DNA of 5,417 bases from Proteobacteria bacterium UBA2996 (GCA_002346525.1 DDZY01000140.1:1-5417), one strand, 5' to 3'; shown: positions 1-5,417, counted from the stretch's first letter. The notes: generated by a model not told the origin, from the letters alone. Numbers and translations: made by a program.

Positions 1-1
1 G

Positions 2-211
2 CTTGCCCGCATCCTGGGTGCGTCCAGGGCTGAAGTGACGCAGATGATGAATCTGTTGGAACTGGATGAGGAGATTCAGGAGTTTATTCTTGGATTGGAG
101 GATTCTAATGAAAGGCTGAAGGTGCTGACCGAGTGGAGATTACGTCAGATTTCAAAAATAATAGATTCGGAGCATCACAAAGACGAATTTCTGAAGATCA
201 TTAAGGCTTGA
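2..211 (+). CDS. ParB/KorB-like HTH DNA-binding protein, C-terminal part only
   Basis: An open frame enters from the left edge and ends at TGA 209-211, giving 69 residues. The first ~21 residues (LARILGASRAEVTQMMNLLE) form a helix-turn-helix of the ParB/KorB type: an LAxxLGxSRAxVTQ pattern followed by a helix ending in leucines. A charged stretch follows (DEEIQEFILGLED), then a VLTEWRLRQI segment, matching the LTERRLRxI motif seen after the HTH in small ParB-like proteins encoded near serine recombinases and on mobile elements. The N-terminal part lies outside the window, so neither start nor full length is known. It is the only plus-strand gene and converges with the minus-strand block. Its GC (about 45%) is below that of the block. 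The family call comes from motif recognition. A role in partition, regulation or recombination of a mobile element is inference. Confidence 0.7.
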   Translation, partial: LARILGASRAEVTQMMNLLELDEEIQEFILGLEDSNERLKVLTEWRLRQISKIIDSEHHKDEFLKIIKA

Positions 212-324
212 AAATTGAAAGCAGAAAATTGTCCGCAAAACCGATGCTATTGCCGAATTCGATAATCACCGTTTACGTGAACTCCGGATAAAACAGAAAT
301 GTCTTCAAAAAGGACCAGATCTTG
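212..324. other. AT-rich convergent gap without a recognised gene
   Basis: This 113-base gap lies between the stop of the plus-strand HTH gene and the stop of the minus-strand broken gene. Hand-counted GC is about 39%, the lowest in the window. It contains a short perfect palindrome CGAATTCG near 254-261. I looked for a GC-rich stem followed by a T tract on either strand, as expected between convergent genes, and found none. The frames here are short and lack a start with a ribosome site. It may be the junction between two blocks of different origin, but no attachment-site-like repeat is visible inside the window. Confidence 0.4.
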
Positions 325-1057
325 CTATACACCTGGGTAATCCAGTATAGATTCCGTCCCTTGATAGATGATGCCATCATGGCCTATCTCATTAGTGGTC
401 TGTACCAGGCGCTGCACCGTCTCCTTTGGCCAGGTCGCCCCTTTGATCACGGGGTACGAAGGAATCGAACCATCGTTGTACAGCCGCGCCCGCCATAATT
501 CCAGCGCGACGATGTCGTACAGCTTTTCGAAGCGCATTTCAAGATCCGGTGTGCCCACGCCCAACGCTTCCAGGGTTTGCGGCAGACCCAGGTGATCGTA
601 CCCGTACAGCCAGTAGACCAACTGCAACGCATCGGTTTCCTCCAACCCTGAGTTCCACCGGCAGAACAGGTCGGCATTACTGGCAAAGGTCGCCAGGATG
701 AAGATCTCCGCATGTGAAATAAGCGGGCTGGTATAGCCTGACCAGGTTAGAGACTCAAGATAGTTGTGACCCACCAACAGCGAGAAGCTGGGCGGATAGG
801 TATCGGTTCCAAAGACGACTTCACGGCCCGCCGCTTCACAGACCGCCTCCTTGAAGCGACGCAGATGATCCGTGAGCATGCGCGCCCGAAACGAGAACCA
901 GTCGACCAGCCCGGCATCTATACCCAGTCATTGTGAGAGGTTCATCACCCCCATCCGTGCTCGTTCGCCCTCCGCCGGTATCGAGCAGGGTATCGAAATA
1001 GCCCGGATGTTCCACCACGACGCGCGGTTCCGTATACAGCCCCACGAGTTTAGCCAT
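325..1057 (-). pseudogene. Broken TIM-barrel hydrolase-like gene (frameshift and in-frame stop)
   Basis: The start is ATG 1057, with GGAGGG eight bases upstream. The first ~28 codons read MAKLVGLYTEPRVVVEHPGY and on to a TG-rich stretch. The meaningful sequence then continues in another frame (ERARMGVMNLSQ), which meets an in-frame TGA at 930-928. It resumes directly after it in the same frame (LGIDAGLVDWFSFRARML) and runs to TAG at 325. So the gene carries a one-base shift, probably in the G-rich run at 967-978, plus a nonsense codon. Alternatively a single indel near 925-930 would join the first frame to the last, but the intervening residues of the first frame look unprotein-like. The C-terminal ~200 residues hold VVFGTDTYPPS, HAEIFILATF, LVYWLYGYDHLGLP and HDGIIYQGT, which look like late strands of a TIM-barrel hydrolase or glycosidase-like protein. 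The restored product is only ~244 residues. The N-terminal strand appears joined to the second half of a barrel, so an internal deletion is also possible. The exact family is not certain. Assembly error is an alternative explanation for the breaks. Confidence 0.65.
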
Positions 1058-1065
1058 GTGACCTG

Positions 1066-1071
1066 CCCTCC
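1066..1071 (-). promoter_or_regulatory. Ribosome binding site of the broken gene
   Basis: On the minus strand GGAGGG lies eight bases before ATG 1057. It is the best Shine-Dalgarno match near this gene and fixes ATG 1057 as the original start, which shows that the N-terminal piece in one frame and the C-terminal piece in another belong to one former gene. A perfect palindrome ATCGATCGAT (1072-1081) lies directly upstream of it. Confidence 0.6.
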
Positions 1072-1161
1072 ATCGATCGATAAGGCTTTGGGTATACCGG
1101 TGTGTGTCAATCCGCGGCGACGGACACTGGACCTAAAGTCCCAAAACAATCTAACGATACA

Positions 1162-1183
1162 GGCTTAGCCGTGGCTTAGCCGT
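1162..1183. repeat. Two perfect tandem copies of an 11-base unit over a stop codon
   Basis: The unit GGCTTAGCCGT occurs at 1162-1172 and again, with no gap and no mismatch, at 1173-1183. Each copy contains the near-palindrome GGCT-T-AGCC. The right copy includes the TAA stop of the amidohydrolase gene (1178-1176 on the minus strand), and the left copy repeats a TAA just after it. This looks like a small slippage duplication at the gene end. A structural role in the transcript is possible but there is no T tract to make it a terminator. Confidence 0.75.
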
Positions 1184-2081
1184 ACTCGAGATGTGGGAAC
1201 CTCAAGAAACGCCTGGCCGTTTCGCCCATGATGTCGTCGTATTCGGTTTCGGATATATCCGGCATCAGCTCTCTGGCGATGTTGGTGAGTGGTCCGTAGC
1301 CGGGTTCCCCGAGGATCCACGGGAAGTCGCTTGCCCACATGAGACGCTTCGATCCGAAGCAGTTGAGCAATATCTGATGCCAGCCAGCGATATCACGATA
1401 GGGATACGCTTCTCGGCTGAACGCATATTGGCCGGACAGATGTGCCACGACGTTCTCGTAGCGGTTGAGGCGGTAGGTGGTATGGCCCACAGGGTTGTGC
1501 CGTGAGGTATCGATATGTGGCCGTCCTTTCTCATCCCAGGAAAGCTTCCCTTTGCCGGGGCAGATGCCGAGATAGTTGAGGACAACACGCGTTTGTGGGA
1601 ATACTTCAAGGAGATACGGGATCAGGTGCGCATCAGCAGCTTGGGGGTAGAGCCAAAGCACATAGTCCTTCTCGGCCGCATGCTTCCAGATGCGATAGGT
1701 ATCGAATTCCTCTACCGCCATGGGCGCAAACGGGTCTCGTGGTCCACCGATTGCAAAGAGGCGAAACCCGATGATTCCGGTTTCGCCGGCCAAGCGATCC
1801 ATATGTGCTTCCGGATCGGGGGTGTTCGGGGAAATCAGCCCGATGCCGAGGAACCGGTCAGGATGCGTCGCCAGACAGTGCAGCAAATAGGCGTGGTGAT
1901 CGAGCCCGGTACCGCCGATCTGTACCAGAACGGCCTGGTGAATCTGATGGGCGTACATCTCGGCTAATAGTTTTTCGATAGACTCTTCCCGATCGGCGGG
2001 GCAAATCGAATCGGCTTCCCGCGGAAAGGCATCAGATACCTTGGCAAAGACATGAACCTGGGCATCGATGCGCACCATCAT
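1176..2081 (-). CDS. Amidohydrolase_2 family (TIM-barrel) hydrolase
   Basis: This 301-residue protein has the length and layout of the amidohydrolase_2 (PF04909, COG3618-like) family of soluble TIM-barrel hydrolases and lactonases. Strand 1 carries D6-A-Q8-V-H10, a QxH variant of the usual HxH metal motif. GFRLF near 105-109 is the family's strand with the conserved arginine. MWASDFPW at 248-255 carries the catalytic aspartate D252. The strand usually ending in D-H-x-G reads VVLNYLG (167-172), with Y170 where a histidine is expected. Its ATG at 2081 overlaps the stop of the dioxygenase gene (ATGA), so translation is coupled. GGAGG at 2087-2083 is only one base from that ATG. ATG 2078 (4 bases) or GTG 2075 (7 bases) would be better spaced, so the true start may lie one or two codons inward. 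The TAA stop lies in an 11-base tandem repeat. The substrate is unknown; hydrolysis of a lactone, ester or amide, or decarboxylation, is the family range. Confidence 0.9.
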   Translation of the reverse strand: MMVRIDAQVHVFAKVSDAFPREADSICPADREESIEKLLAEMYAHQIHQAVLVQIGGTGLDHHAYLLHCLATHPDRFLGIGLISPNTPDPEAHMDRLAGETGIIGFRLFAIGGPRDPFAPMAVEEFDTYRIWKHAAEKDYVLWLYPQAADAHLIPYLLEVFPQTRVVLNYLGICPGKGKLSWDEKGRPHIDTSRHNPVGHTTYRLNRYENVVAHLSGQYAFSREAYPYRDIAGWHQILLNCFGSKRLMWASDFPWILGEPGYGPLTNIARELMPDISETEYDDIMGETARRFLRFPHLEYG

Positions 2082-2794
2082 TCCTCCAAGCTAAAGAGCC
2101 GGCGTCTTTCCGGAGACGTGCAGAGATGGGCTATGGAGGTGAACGGCTCTGCATCGACCTGGCCTGGGGATCGTTTCTCGTATATGAGAATGATGGACTT
2201 CCTTGGTATGAGGGAGTGGTTATCCATGGCCGCATGCCAGCCATAGGCGTTGAACATGACGGCTGCGCCCGCTTTCGCAGCGAACCTCCTGTGGCCGGGC
2301 ATACTCTCCTGAAACAGAGGCCGGGTATACGGTCCGGCCCCGCGCTTATGGCTTGCCGGCACATAGGCGAATTCCCCGCAGCCCGGATCAACATCATTCA
2401 CATAGATTTGAATTTTGATATGCAGCGGATTGGTGTGGGGTACATCAGGGTGCCAACCCGTGTAACTGAGCGGCCACGGCGGCAGCACGCGGACTGCCTC
2501 CCCCAAGAACATCGGCTCACCATCGGTGAAGTGCCTGAGGCACCCGTAGTAGCTGGGGTGATCGACAATATCTACAAAGATTTCATCTTTCTCGATCGGG
2601 TTTGGGATATCGAAGTACGTCGCCTCTTGCTCGCCTCGCTCGACCCGCTCAAGCCAGTCAGGCTTGCACTGGTTCGCCCAATAATCAAAGGCATTCTGCA
2701 GCCGCCTCAGTTCATCGTTCTCGATGGCGTCTGTAAATACGAGATACCCTTCTTCATCCCACTGCATGGTCTGTGCTTCGGTCGGCCCTTGCAC
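2078..2794 (-). CDS. Phytanoyl-CoA dioxygenase (PhyH) family protein
   Basis: This is a predicted 238-residue cytoplasmic Fe(II)/2-oxoglutarate oxygenase of the PhyH family (PF05721). Its N-terminus has the family's TEAQxxQWDEEGYLVF pattern. The iron triad is visible: H115 and D117 in GWHPDVPH, and H187 in YGWHAAMDN, with R198 eleven residues later as the likely 2-oxoglutarate ligand. The core strand LHIKIQIYVNDVDPGCGEF and the VPASHK motif are also typical. The start chosen is GTG 2794, because AGGA lies seven bases upstream and this adds the usual helix before EEGYLV. ATG 2767 has no clear ribosome site and leaves an unusually short N-terminus. An upstream TTG at 2851 is unlikely. The TGA stop overlaps the start of the amidohydrolase gene, indicating coupled translation and a shared pathway. 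Substrates of bacterial PhyH proteins are very diverse (halogenation, hydroxylation, antibiotic tailoring), so none is assigned. Confidence 0.9.
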   Translation of the reverse strand: MQGPTEAQTMQWDEEGYLVFTDAIENDELRRLQNAFDYWANQCKPDWLERVERGEQEATYFDIPNPIEKDEIFVDIVDHPSYYGCLRHFTDGEPMFLGEAVRVLPPWPLSYTGWHPDVPHTNPLHIKIQIYVNDVDPGCGEFAYVPASHKRGAGPYTRPLFQESMPGHRRFAAKAGAAVMFNAYGWHAAMDNHSLIPRKSIILIYEKRSPGQVDAEPFTSIAHLCTSPERRRLFSLEE

Positions 2795-2801
2795 GATGTG
2801 A

Positions 2802-2805
2802 TCCT
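2802..2805 (-). promoter_or_regulatory. Ribosome binding site deciding a GTG start
   Basis: Minus-strand AGGA lies seven bases before GTG 2794. The in-frame ATG at 2767 lacks a comparable site, so this element favours the GTG start of the PhyH-family gene. The match is short, so support is moderate. Confidence 0.45.
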
Positions 2806-2834
2806 GCTTCCTGTGGTTCCGTTTCGCCGTAACT

Positions 2835-2859
2835 GCCGGGTACCCAGACAACCCCCGGC
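2835..2859 (-). repeat. GC-rich inverted repeat upstream of the PhyH gene
   Basis: GCCGGG at 2835-2840 and CCCGGC at 2854-2859 are perfectly complementary, with 13 bases between them, and could form a 6-bp hairpin in the transcript between the DUF4387 and PhyH genes. The spacer itself ends in part of a GGGTACCC palindrome. There is no T tract, so this is not a standard terminator. It could be a processing or attenuation structure, or chance in a GC-rich stretch. Confidence 0.3.
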
Positions 2860-2920
2860 TCCGGGCGGCACCTTTACCAGAGATACCGCAGCATTCATTT
2901 AAGACGTTCCACCTGCTGGT

Positions 2921-3232
2921 TCATGGAACTGAAATGTCGAGCAATGGACAGAACTGCTGACCTGCATGCATGTCGGTATCCTCAAGGCTACCCTGAATGA
3001 CAGGCCGTGGAAACGACACTTTTCCCGCGAGTGCCGCGTCAACCCAGTAGATATTTACTGAACCGGGTGGCCGAGAATAAAGCTTTGCGATCACTTCACA
3101 GGTGATGACACCGGCATCGCGTACGCGCACGTAGATGTCGGGGTCATCAAACATAATGTCAAACGTTAGCATGAAAGGGCCCGCATTTTTACTGCGGATT
3201 AATGTGGCAAGTTCTCCAAGTTTATCTGTCAT
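2921..3232 (-). CDS. DUF4387 family protein, partner of AtuA-like protein
   Basis: This 103-residue protein is full length for DUF4387 (PF14330, usually about 100 residues). Family hallmarks are visible in order: LATLIRSKNAGPFMLTFDIM (9-28), the MFDDPDIYVRV segment with the following DAGVIT, the IAKLYSRPP segment (48-56), a hydrophobic strand IYWVDAALAGKVSF, RPVIQGSLEDTD (76-87) and the C-terminal QQFCPLLDI. The biochemical role of the family is not established. Its genes nearly always lie directly after, or are fused to, AtuA-like (DUF1446) genes, as here, where only four bases separate the two. No strong ribosome site precedes ATG 3232, so translation probably depends on coupling to the upstream gene. 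It likely acts as a subunit or accessory of the AtuA-like protein; that is inference from context. No signal peptide or membrane segment is seen. Confidence 0.9.
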   Translation of the reverse strand: MTDKLGELATLIRSKNAGPFMLTFDIMFDDPDIYVRVRDAGVITCEVIAKLYSRPPGSVNIYWVDAALAGKVSFPRPVIQGSLEDTDMHAGQQFCPLLDISVP

Positions 3233-3236
3233 ATGC

Positions 3237-4619
3237 TCAGTGTCCCAGAGTGATCATTTTATAGTTTACGGTTTCCATTGGGTGATCGACCTCCATCGTG
3301 TGATTCAGCATGAACTCATACACGGGGCCGCGCTCCAAGTATGGTGGGTTGTGTAAACAGGCAATGCCGGTAATGAACCCGCTCCATCGTTTGACGGGGA
3401 GATGTAGCATGATGTGCCGTGCAACGCCCGCCACGGTGTTGGCTGCATCCTGAGTGTCCGAAGTCGTCTCGATGACCAGGCCCACCTCGTGACCGACAAT
3501 CCGCTTGTTGGGTTCAAGTTGCCCCATCACGCCGTCGCGCCCGTAGATGCGAAGCTTCAATCGGTATTTGCAAGCCGGATCTATGTCGGTCATGCGTTCG
3601 GCGACCTTTTCCACAAGTGTCGTTTCCCATTCCGGCAACGCGTCAAGGACATGCGAATCGCGCGCGCCGGCGATCATTATCGATTGGTATCCTACGAGCC
3701 GAGCACCTTCGAGTTTGACGGTGCAGCCGTCTGTCTTCTGGAAGCTGCTGCCGCTGACCCGCACCACGCGGTCATCAACCGCCTCGTAGCGCGCGGTAGA
3801 AACGTCGACCACGCCTGTTGCCTCCACCAGTCGAAAGGGGTCGGCATTCTCGTAAAGCGAATGAGCGGCAACGCTCTGTGTAGAGCATCGCATTGCCGGG
3901 TTTGGCGGTATCAAATCAAAATGGTCTGATTGAAGCCGAGCCATCATGCAATCGGAATAGCTGCGTTGGACCACACAGGCGGCACCGCATTCGAGAATTT
4001 TCCCCAAGTGCCAAGACAGTCCTGGATCGTAGCCCTTCCAGAGAGGATATGCGGCGAAGATTGCGGTGTCACTTGCGCGACCTGCTATGATGATGTCCGC
4101 CCCGTCTTCAAGTGCATGGATGAACGGTTCGGCTCCGATCATTCCAACCACATGCGCTGCATCGCGGATATCGTGCTTGTCTGCTGAAATTTCGGGGTGG
4201 AGAGCGTGAACCCGACCCTGGCGCATTCGCTCAACAATCAAGTCGCGATCCTGCTCTGTCTTCAGAACGGCCAACCGCGCCGATAGCTGTTCAGCCTTTA
4301 GTATTTCACGGGCCATGTCTGTAACCTCGTCGACATGCGCGTCTGTCCCGCCACCACCACAGGAGCCAATGATCACCGGTACTGCACGGGCGCGAGCGCC
4401 CACGATCATTCGGTGCAAGTCGCGCCGGACCTCCGCGTGGCTAAAATGTGGGCGGCCGGATCCGAGGTAGTAGGGACCCGCATCCGTCGTGCCGGCGTCG
4501 CAACCGATGACGTGCGGGTCGAATTCCATCGCGGTCGCAAAGGTTTCGGTTCGAAACCCAGTGCCCAACATCCCCGAAGATGCGACGACCCGGATTTCCG
4601 ATTGTGTCTGATCTAGCAT
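3237..4619 (-). CDS. AtuA-like protein (acyclic terpene utilization family, DUF1446)
   Basis: This 460-residue protein belongs to the AtuA-like family (PF07287/DUF1446), named after AtuA of Pseudomonas acyclic terpene (citronellol/geraniol) catabolism, whose reaction is not known. Visible family patches are SGMLGTGF (15-22), IGCDAGTTDAGPYYLGSG (38-55), a glycine-rich IIGSCGGGGTDAHVDE (83-98), ADIIIAGRASDTAIFAA (174-190), HSLYENADPFRLVE (253-266), VRVSGSSF and VKLEGARLVGYQSI (301-314). The length is within the family range without the extra C-terminal domain, because that part is the separate DUF4387 gene just downstream. The start at ATG 4619 has AAAGG eight bases upstream. A 53-base gap separates it from the TauD-type gene, so both may share a transcript. 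The protein is predicted cytoplasmic. The subfamily with GCDAG is only distantly related to true AtuA, so terpene breakdown should not be assumed. Confidence 0.9.
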   Translation of the reverse strand: MLDQTQSEIRVVASSGMLGTGFRTETFATAMEFDPHVIGCDAGTTDAGPYYLGSGRPHFSHAEVRRDLHRMIVGARARAVPVIIGSCGGGGTDAHVDEVTDMAREILKAEQLSARLAVLKTEQDRDLIVERMRQGRVHALHPEISADKHDIRDAAHVVGMIGAEPFIHALEDGADIIIAGRASDTAIFAAYPLWKGYDPGLSWHLGKILECGAACVVQRSYSDCMMARLQSDHFDLIPPNPAMRCSTQSVAAHSLYENADPFRLVEATGVVDVSTARYEAVDDRVVRVSGSSFQKTDGCTVKLEGARLVGYQSIMIAGARDSHVLDALPEWETTLVEKVAERMTDIDPACKYRLKLRIYGRDGVMGQLEPNKRIVGHEVGLVIETTSDTQDAANTVAGVARHIMLHLPVKRWSGFITGIACLHNPPYLERGPVYEFMLNHTMEVDHPMETVNYKMITLGH

Positions 4620-4672
4620 AGGTAGAACCTTTGCGTTGTATTAGATGAAGGATGAAAACCCCTCTTTACTGA
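4620..4672. other. Short gap before the AtuA-like gene
   Basis: These 53 bases hold the weak ribosome site AAAGG eight bases before ATG 4619. I see no stem followed by a T tract, and no hexamer pair with proper spacing, so there is no evidence that transcription stops or restarts between the dioxygenase and the AtuA-like gene. Confidence 0.4.
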
Positions 4673-5417
4673 CTAGGACGGAAGCACCTGGTCCCCGAGT
4701 CGCTGCGACGGTCCCGACCAATAACCCGCCCCTTCACGCACTTTTACACCACCACGCGGACCCGTGTTGAGCCAGTTGGCAAACTCGGGTGCAAGCGGTC
4801 GCGAATTTGGCAGGTTGAACCAGGTGCGAAAGAGCCGCCGTTTGCGTTCCGGCTCATCGTAGTCATCAAAAGCCAAGCGAGTATGCAACAGCATATGATT
4901 GGACATGATCGAGCAGTCCCCTCGCTCCAGGGTGAACTTGAACAGGTTCTCCGGCGCGAGGGCGCACTCTCTGACATAGTTAAGCGCTCGTTCGGCTTCG
5001 TCACTCAGCGCTTGTCCCCGCTTCAACTGACCGCGCAGGGCATTTTTTGCGTTGTAACGACAACTCATGCGGCCCTCATAATAGCTAAAGACGGGGATCT
5101 TGTGATTCGTGGTCTCATCTGGATCACCCGTTGCGCCCTCGCCACGAAGGTCATAGTAAAAACCCTGCTCAAGAACTGGAAGGTATTCGGGATGACGCTC
5201 TAGAATGTCGTTAAACACGGTGAGCGCGCTGGCCAGCAGGCTTTCGCCGCCGGATTTTGCGGGATGATAACAAACAAGACTGACAGCATCGCAGGTGTCG
5301 CAATGCGGGCTACCGCCCGCTTTGGTGACATAGCCACGTACGTTTGCCTTATTCTTGTCGAAGCCGCGGTCCGTCACCTCGGCCACCAGCTCGCCGCGGG
5401 CATTCTGACTGATCGCC
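4673..5417 (-). CDS. TauD/TfdA-family Fe(II)/2OG dioxygenase, N-terminus beyond the window
   Basis: The frame is open to the right edge and ends with TAG 4675-4673, giving 247 visible residues. The GTG at 5386 is internal, because family-like sequence (AISQNARGEL) continues upstream of it. About 80-120 N-terminal residues are therefore missing compared with the usual 330-370 in this type. Visible landmarks are RGYVTKAGGSPHCDTCD, with H38 and D40 as the first two iron ligands, followed by VSLVCYHPAKSGGESLLAS. Distal H178 lies in SNHMLLHTR, and an arginine in RKRRLFRTWFN (about 193-197) should bind 2-oxoglutarate. The family oxidises sulfonates, aryloxy acids, carnitine-like and other substrates. 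Here the HxD centre reads HCD, with a cysteine where threonine is common. It is the first visible gene of the minus-strand block and may supply one oxidative step. No substrate can be assigned. Confidence 0.88.
   Translation of the reverse strand, partial: AISQNARGELVAEVTDRGFDKNKANVRGYVTKAGGSPHCDTCDAVSLVCYHPAKSGGESLLASALTVFNDILERHPEYLPVLEQGFYYDLRGEGATGDPDETTNHKIPVFSYYEGRMSCRYNAKNALRGQLKRGQALSDEAERALNYVRECALAPENLFKFTLERGDCSIMSNHMLLHTRLAFDDYDEPERKRRLFRTWFNLPNSRPLAPEFANWLNTGPRGGVKVREGAGYWSGPSQRLGDQVLPS

Larger units (their letters stand above)
2795..2920. other. Intergenic stretch between DUF4387 and PhyH genes
   Basis: About 126 bases separate the DUF4387 stop from the PhyH GTG. The PhyH frame stays open upstream to near 2920 but has no ATG or GTG before 2794. 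A different frame opens with ATG 2898 and runs 63 codons into the PhyH gene, but its product is arginine- and glycine-rich without a family signature. Besides the inverted repeat at 2835-2859 and the ribosome site at 2802-2805, I see no promoter with convincing -35 and -10 boxes. Confidence 0.4.

Noticed and set aside
212..324. Bidirectional terminator between convergent genes
   Set aside because: No GC-rich stem with a following T run was found on either strand.
325..879. An independent 184-residue gene starting at ATG 879
   Set aside because: There is no ribosome site before this ATG, and protein-like sequence continues upstream in the same frame to the TGA at 930-928 and beyond it, so this is the tail of a broken longer gene.
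925..985. Programmed frameshift or stop-codon readthrough in the broken gene
   Set aside because: No slippery heptamer with a downstream structure, and both a shift and a TGA would have to be bypassed. Simple decay or sequencing error is more likely.
1080..1110. Possible promoter on the minus strand with a perfect TTGACA (1110-1105)
   Set aside because: No acceptable -10 hexamer lies 16-18 bases downstream (AGCCTT at 17). The closest TAT-like sequences are at the wrong distance.
872..1168. A 98-codon plus-strand open frame over the broken gene and the 118-base gap
   Set aside because: The translation has low complexity of motifs and no ribosome site. The region is better explained by the minus-strand gene remnant with its strong GGAGGG site.
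1515..1967. A 150-codon plus-strand open frame opposite the amidohydrolase
   Set aside because: Same situation: a shadow of a well-supported gene, with no plausible product.
2078..2851. TTG start at 2851 for the PhyH gene
   Set aside because: The added residues do not resemble the family N-terminus and no proper ribosome site precedes it. GTG 2794 with AGGA at seven bases fits better.
2126..2902. A 258-codon plus-strand open frame opposite the PhyH gene
   Set aside because: It is antisense to a gene with an intact catalytic triad, has no recognisable family motif, and its openness follows from the codon composition of the real gene.
3414..3929. A 171-codon plus-strand open frame opposite the AtuA-like gene
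   Set aside because: It is fully inside a clearly conserved minus-strand gene and shows no domain signature of its own.

Overview
The window looks like bacterial chromosomal DNA carrying a catabolic or secondary-metabolism accessory cluster. About 95% of it is a block of genes read leftward (minus strand). Only the first ~210 bases are read rightward. Hand-counted GC is about 45% in the first 211 bases, about 39% in the gap at 212-324, and roughly 52-60% in lines sampled from the minus-strand block, so the left edge differs in composition. The gene families present (AtuA-like/DUF1446, DUF4387, PhyH and TauD dioxygenases, an amidohydrolase_2 protein, a TIM-barrel hydrolase-like gene) are common together in large-genome environmental bacteria such as Tectomicrobia/Entotheonella, Poribacteria, SAR202 Chloroflexi and some Proteobacteria. 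That taxonomic guess is inference only; no marker gene is present.

Layout in the direction of transcription of the main block (right to left): a TauD/TfdA-type Fe(II)/2-oxoglutarate dioxygenase, cut by the right edge (4673-5417); after 53 nt an AtuA-like (DUF1446) protein (3237-4619); after 4 nt a DUF4387 protein (2921-3232), the usual small partner of this AtuA type; after about 126 nt a phytanoyl-CoA-dioxygenase-family (PhyH) protein (2078-2794), whose stop overlaps the start of an amidohydrolase (1176-2081); after 118 nt a broken gene (325-1057) whose C-terminal half resembles a TIM-barrel hydrolase and whose reading frame is disrupted. At the far left, on the plus strand and convergent with the block, is the C-terminal 69 residues of a ParB/KorB-like helix-turn-helix protein of a type often seen beside site-specific recombinases.

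The same orientation, the 4-nt gap, the stop/start overlap and the well-known AtuA-DUF4387 pairing suggest that the five intact or edge-cut minus-strand genes form one or two operons. Together they encode two unrelated-subfamily Fe(II)/2OG oxygenases, a hydrolase and an AtuA/DUF4387 pair. This fits stepwise oxidative breakdown or tailoring of a small organic (possibly carboxylated or branched-chain) compound, but the substrate cannot be read from the sequence. No RNA gene, CRISPR array, insertion sequence, convincing promoter or intrinsic terminator was found.
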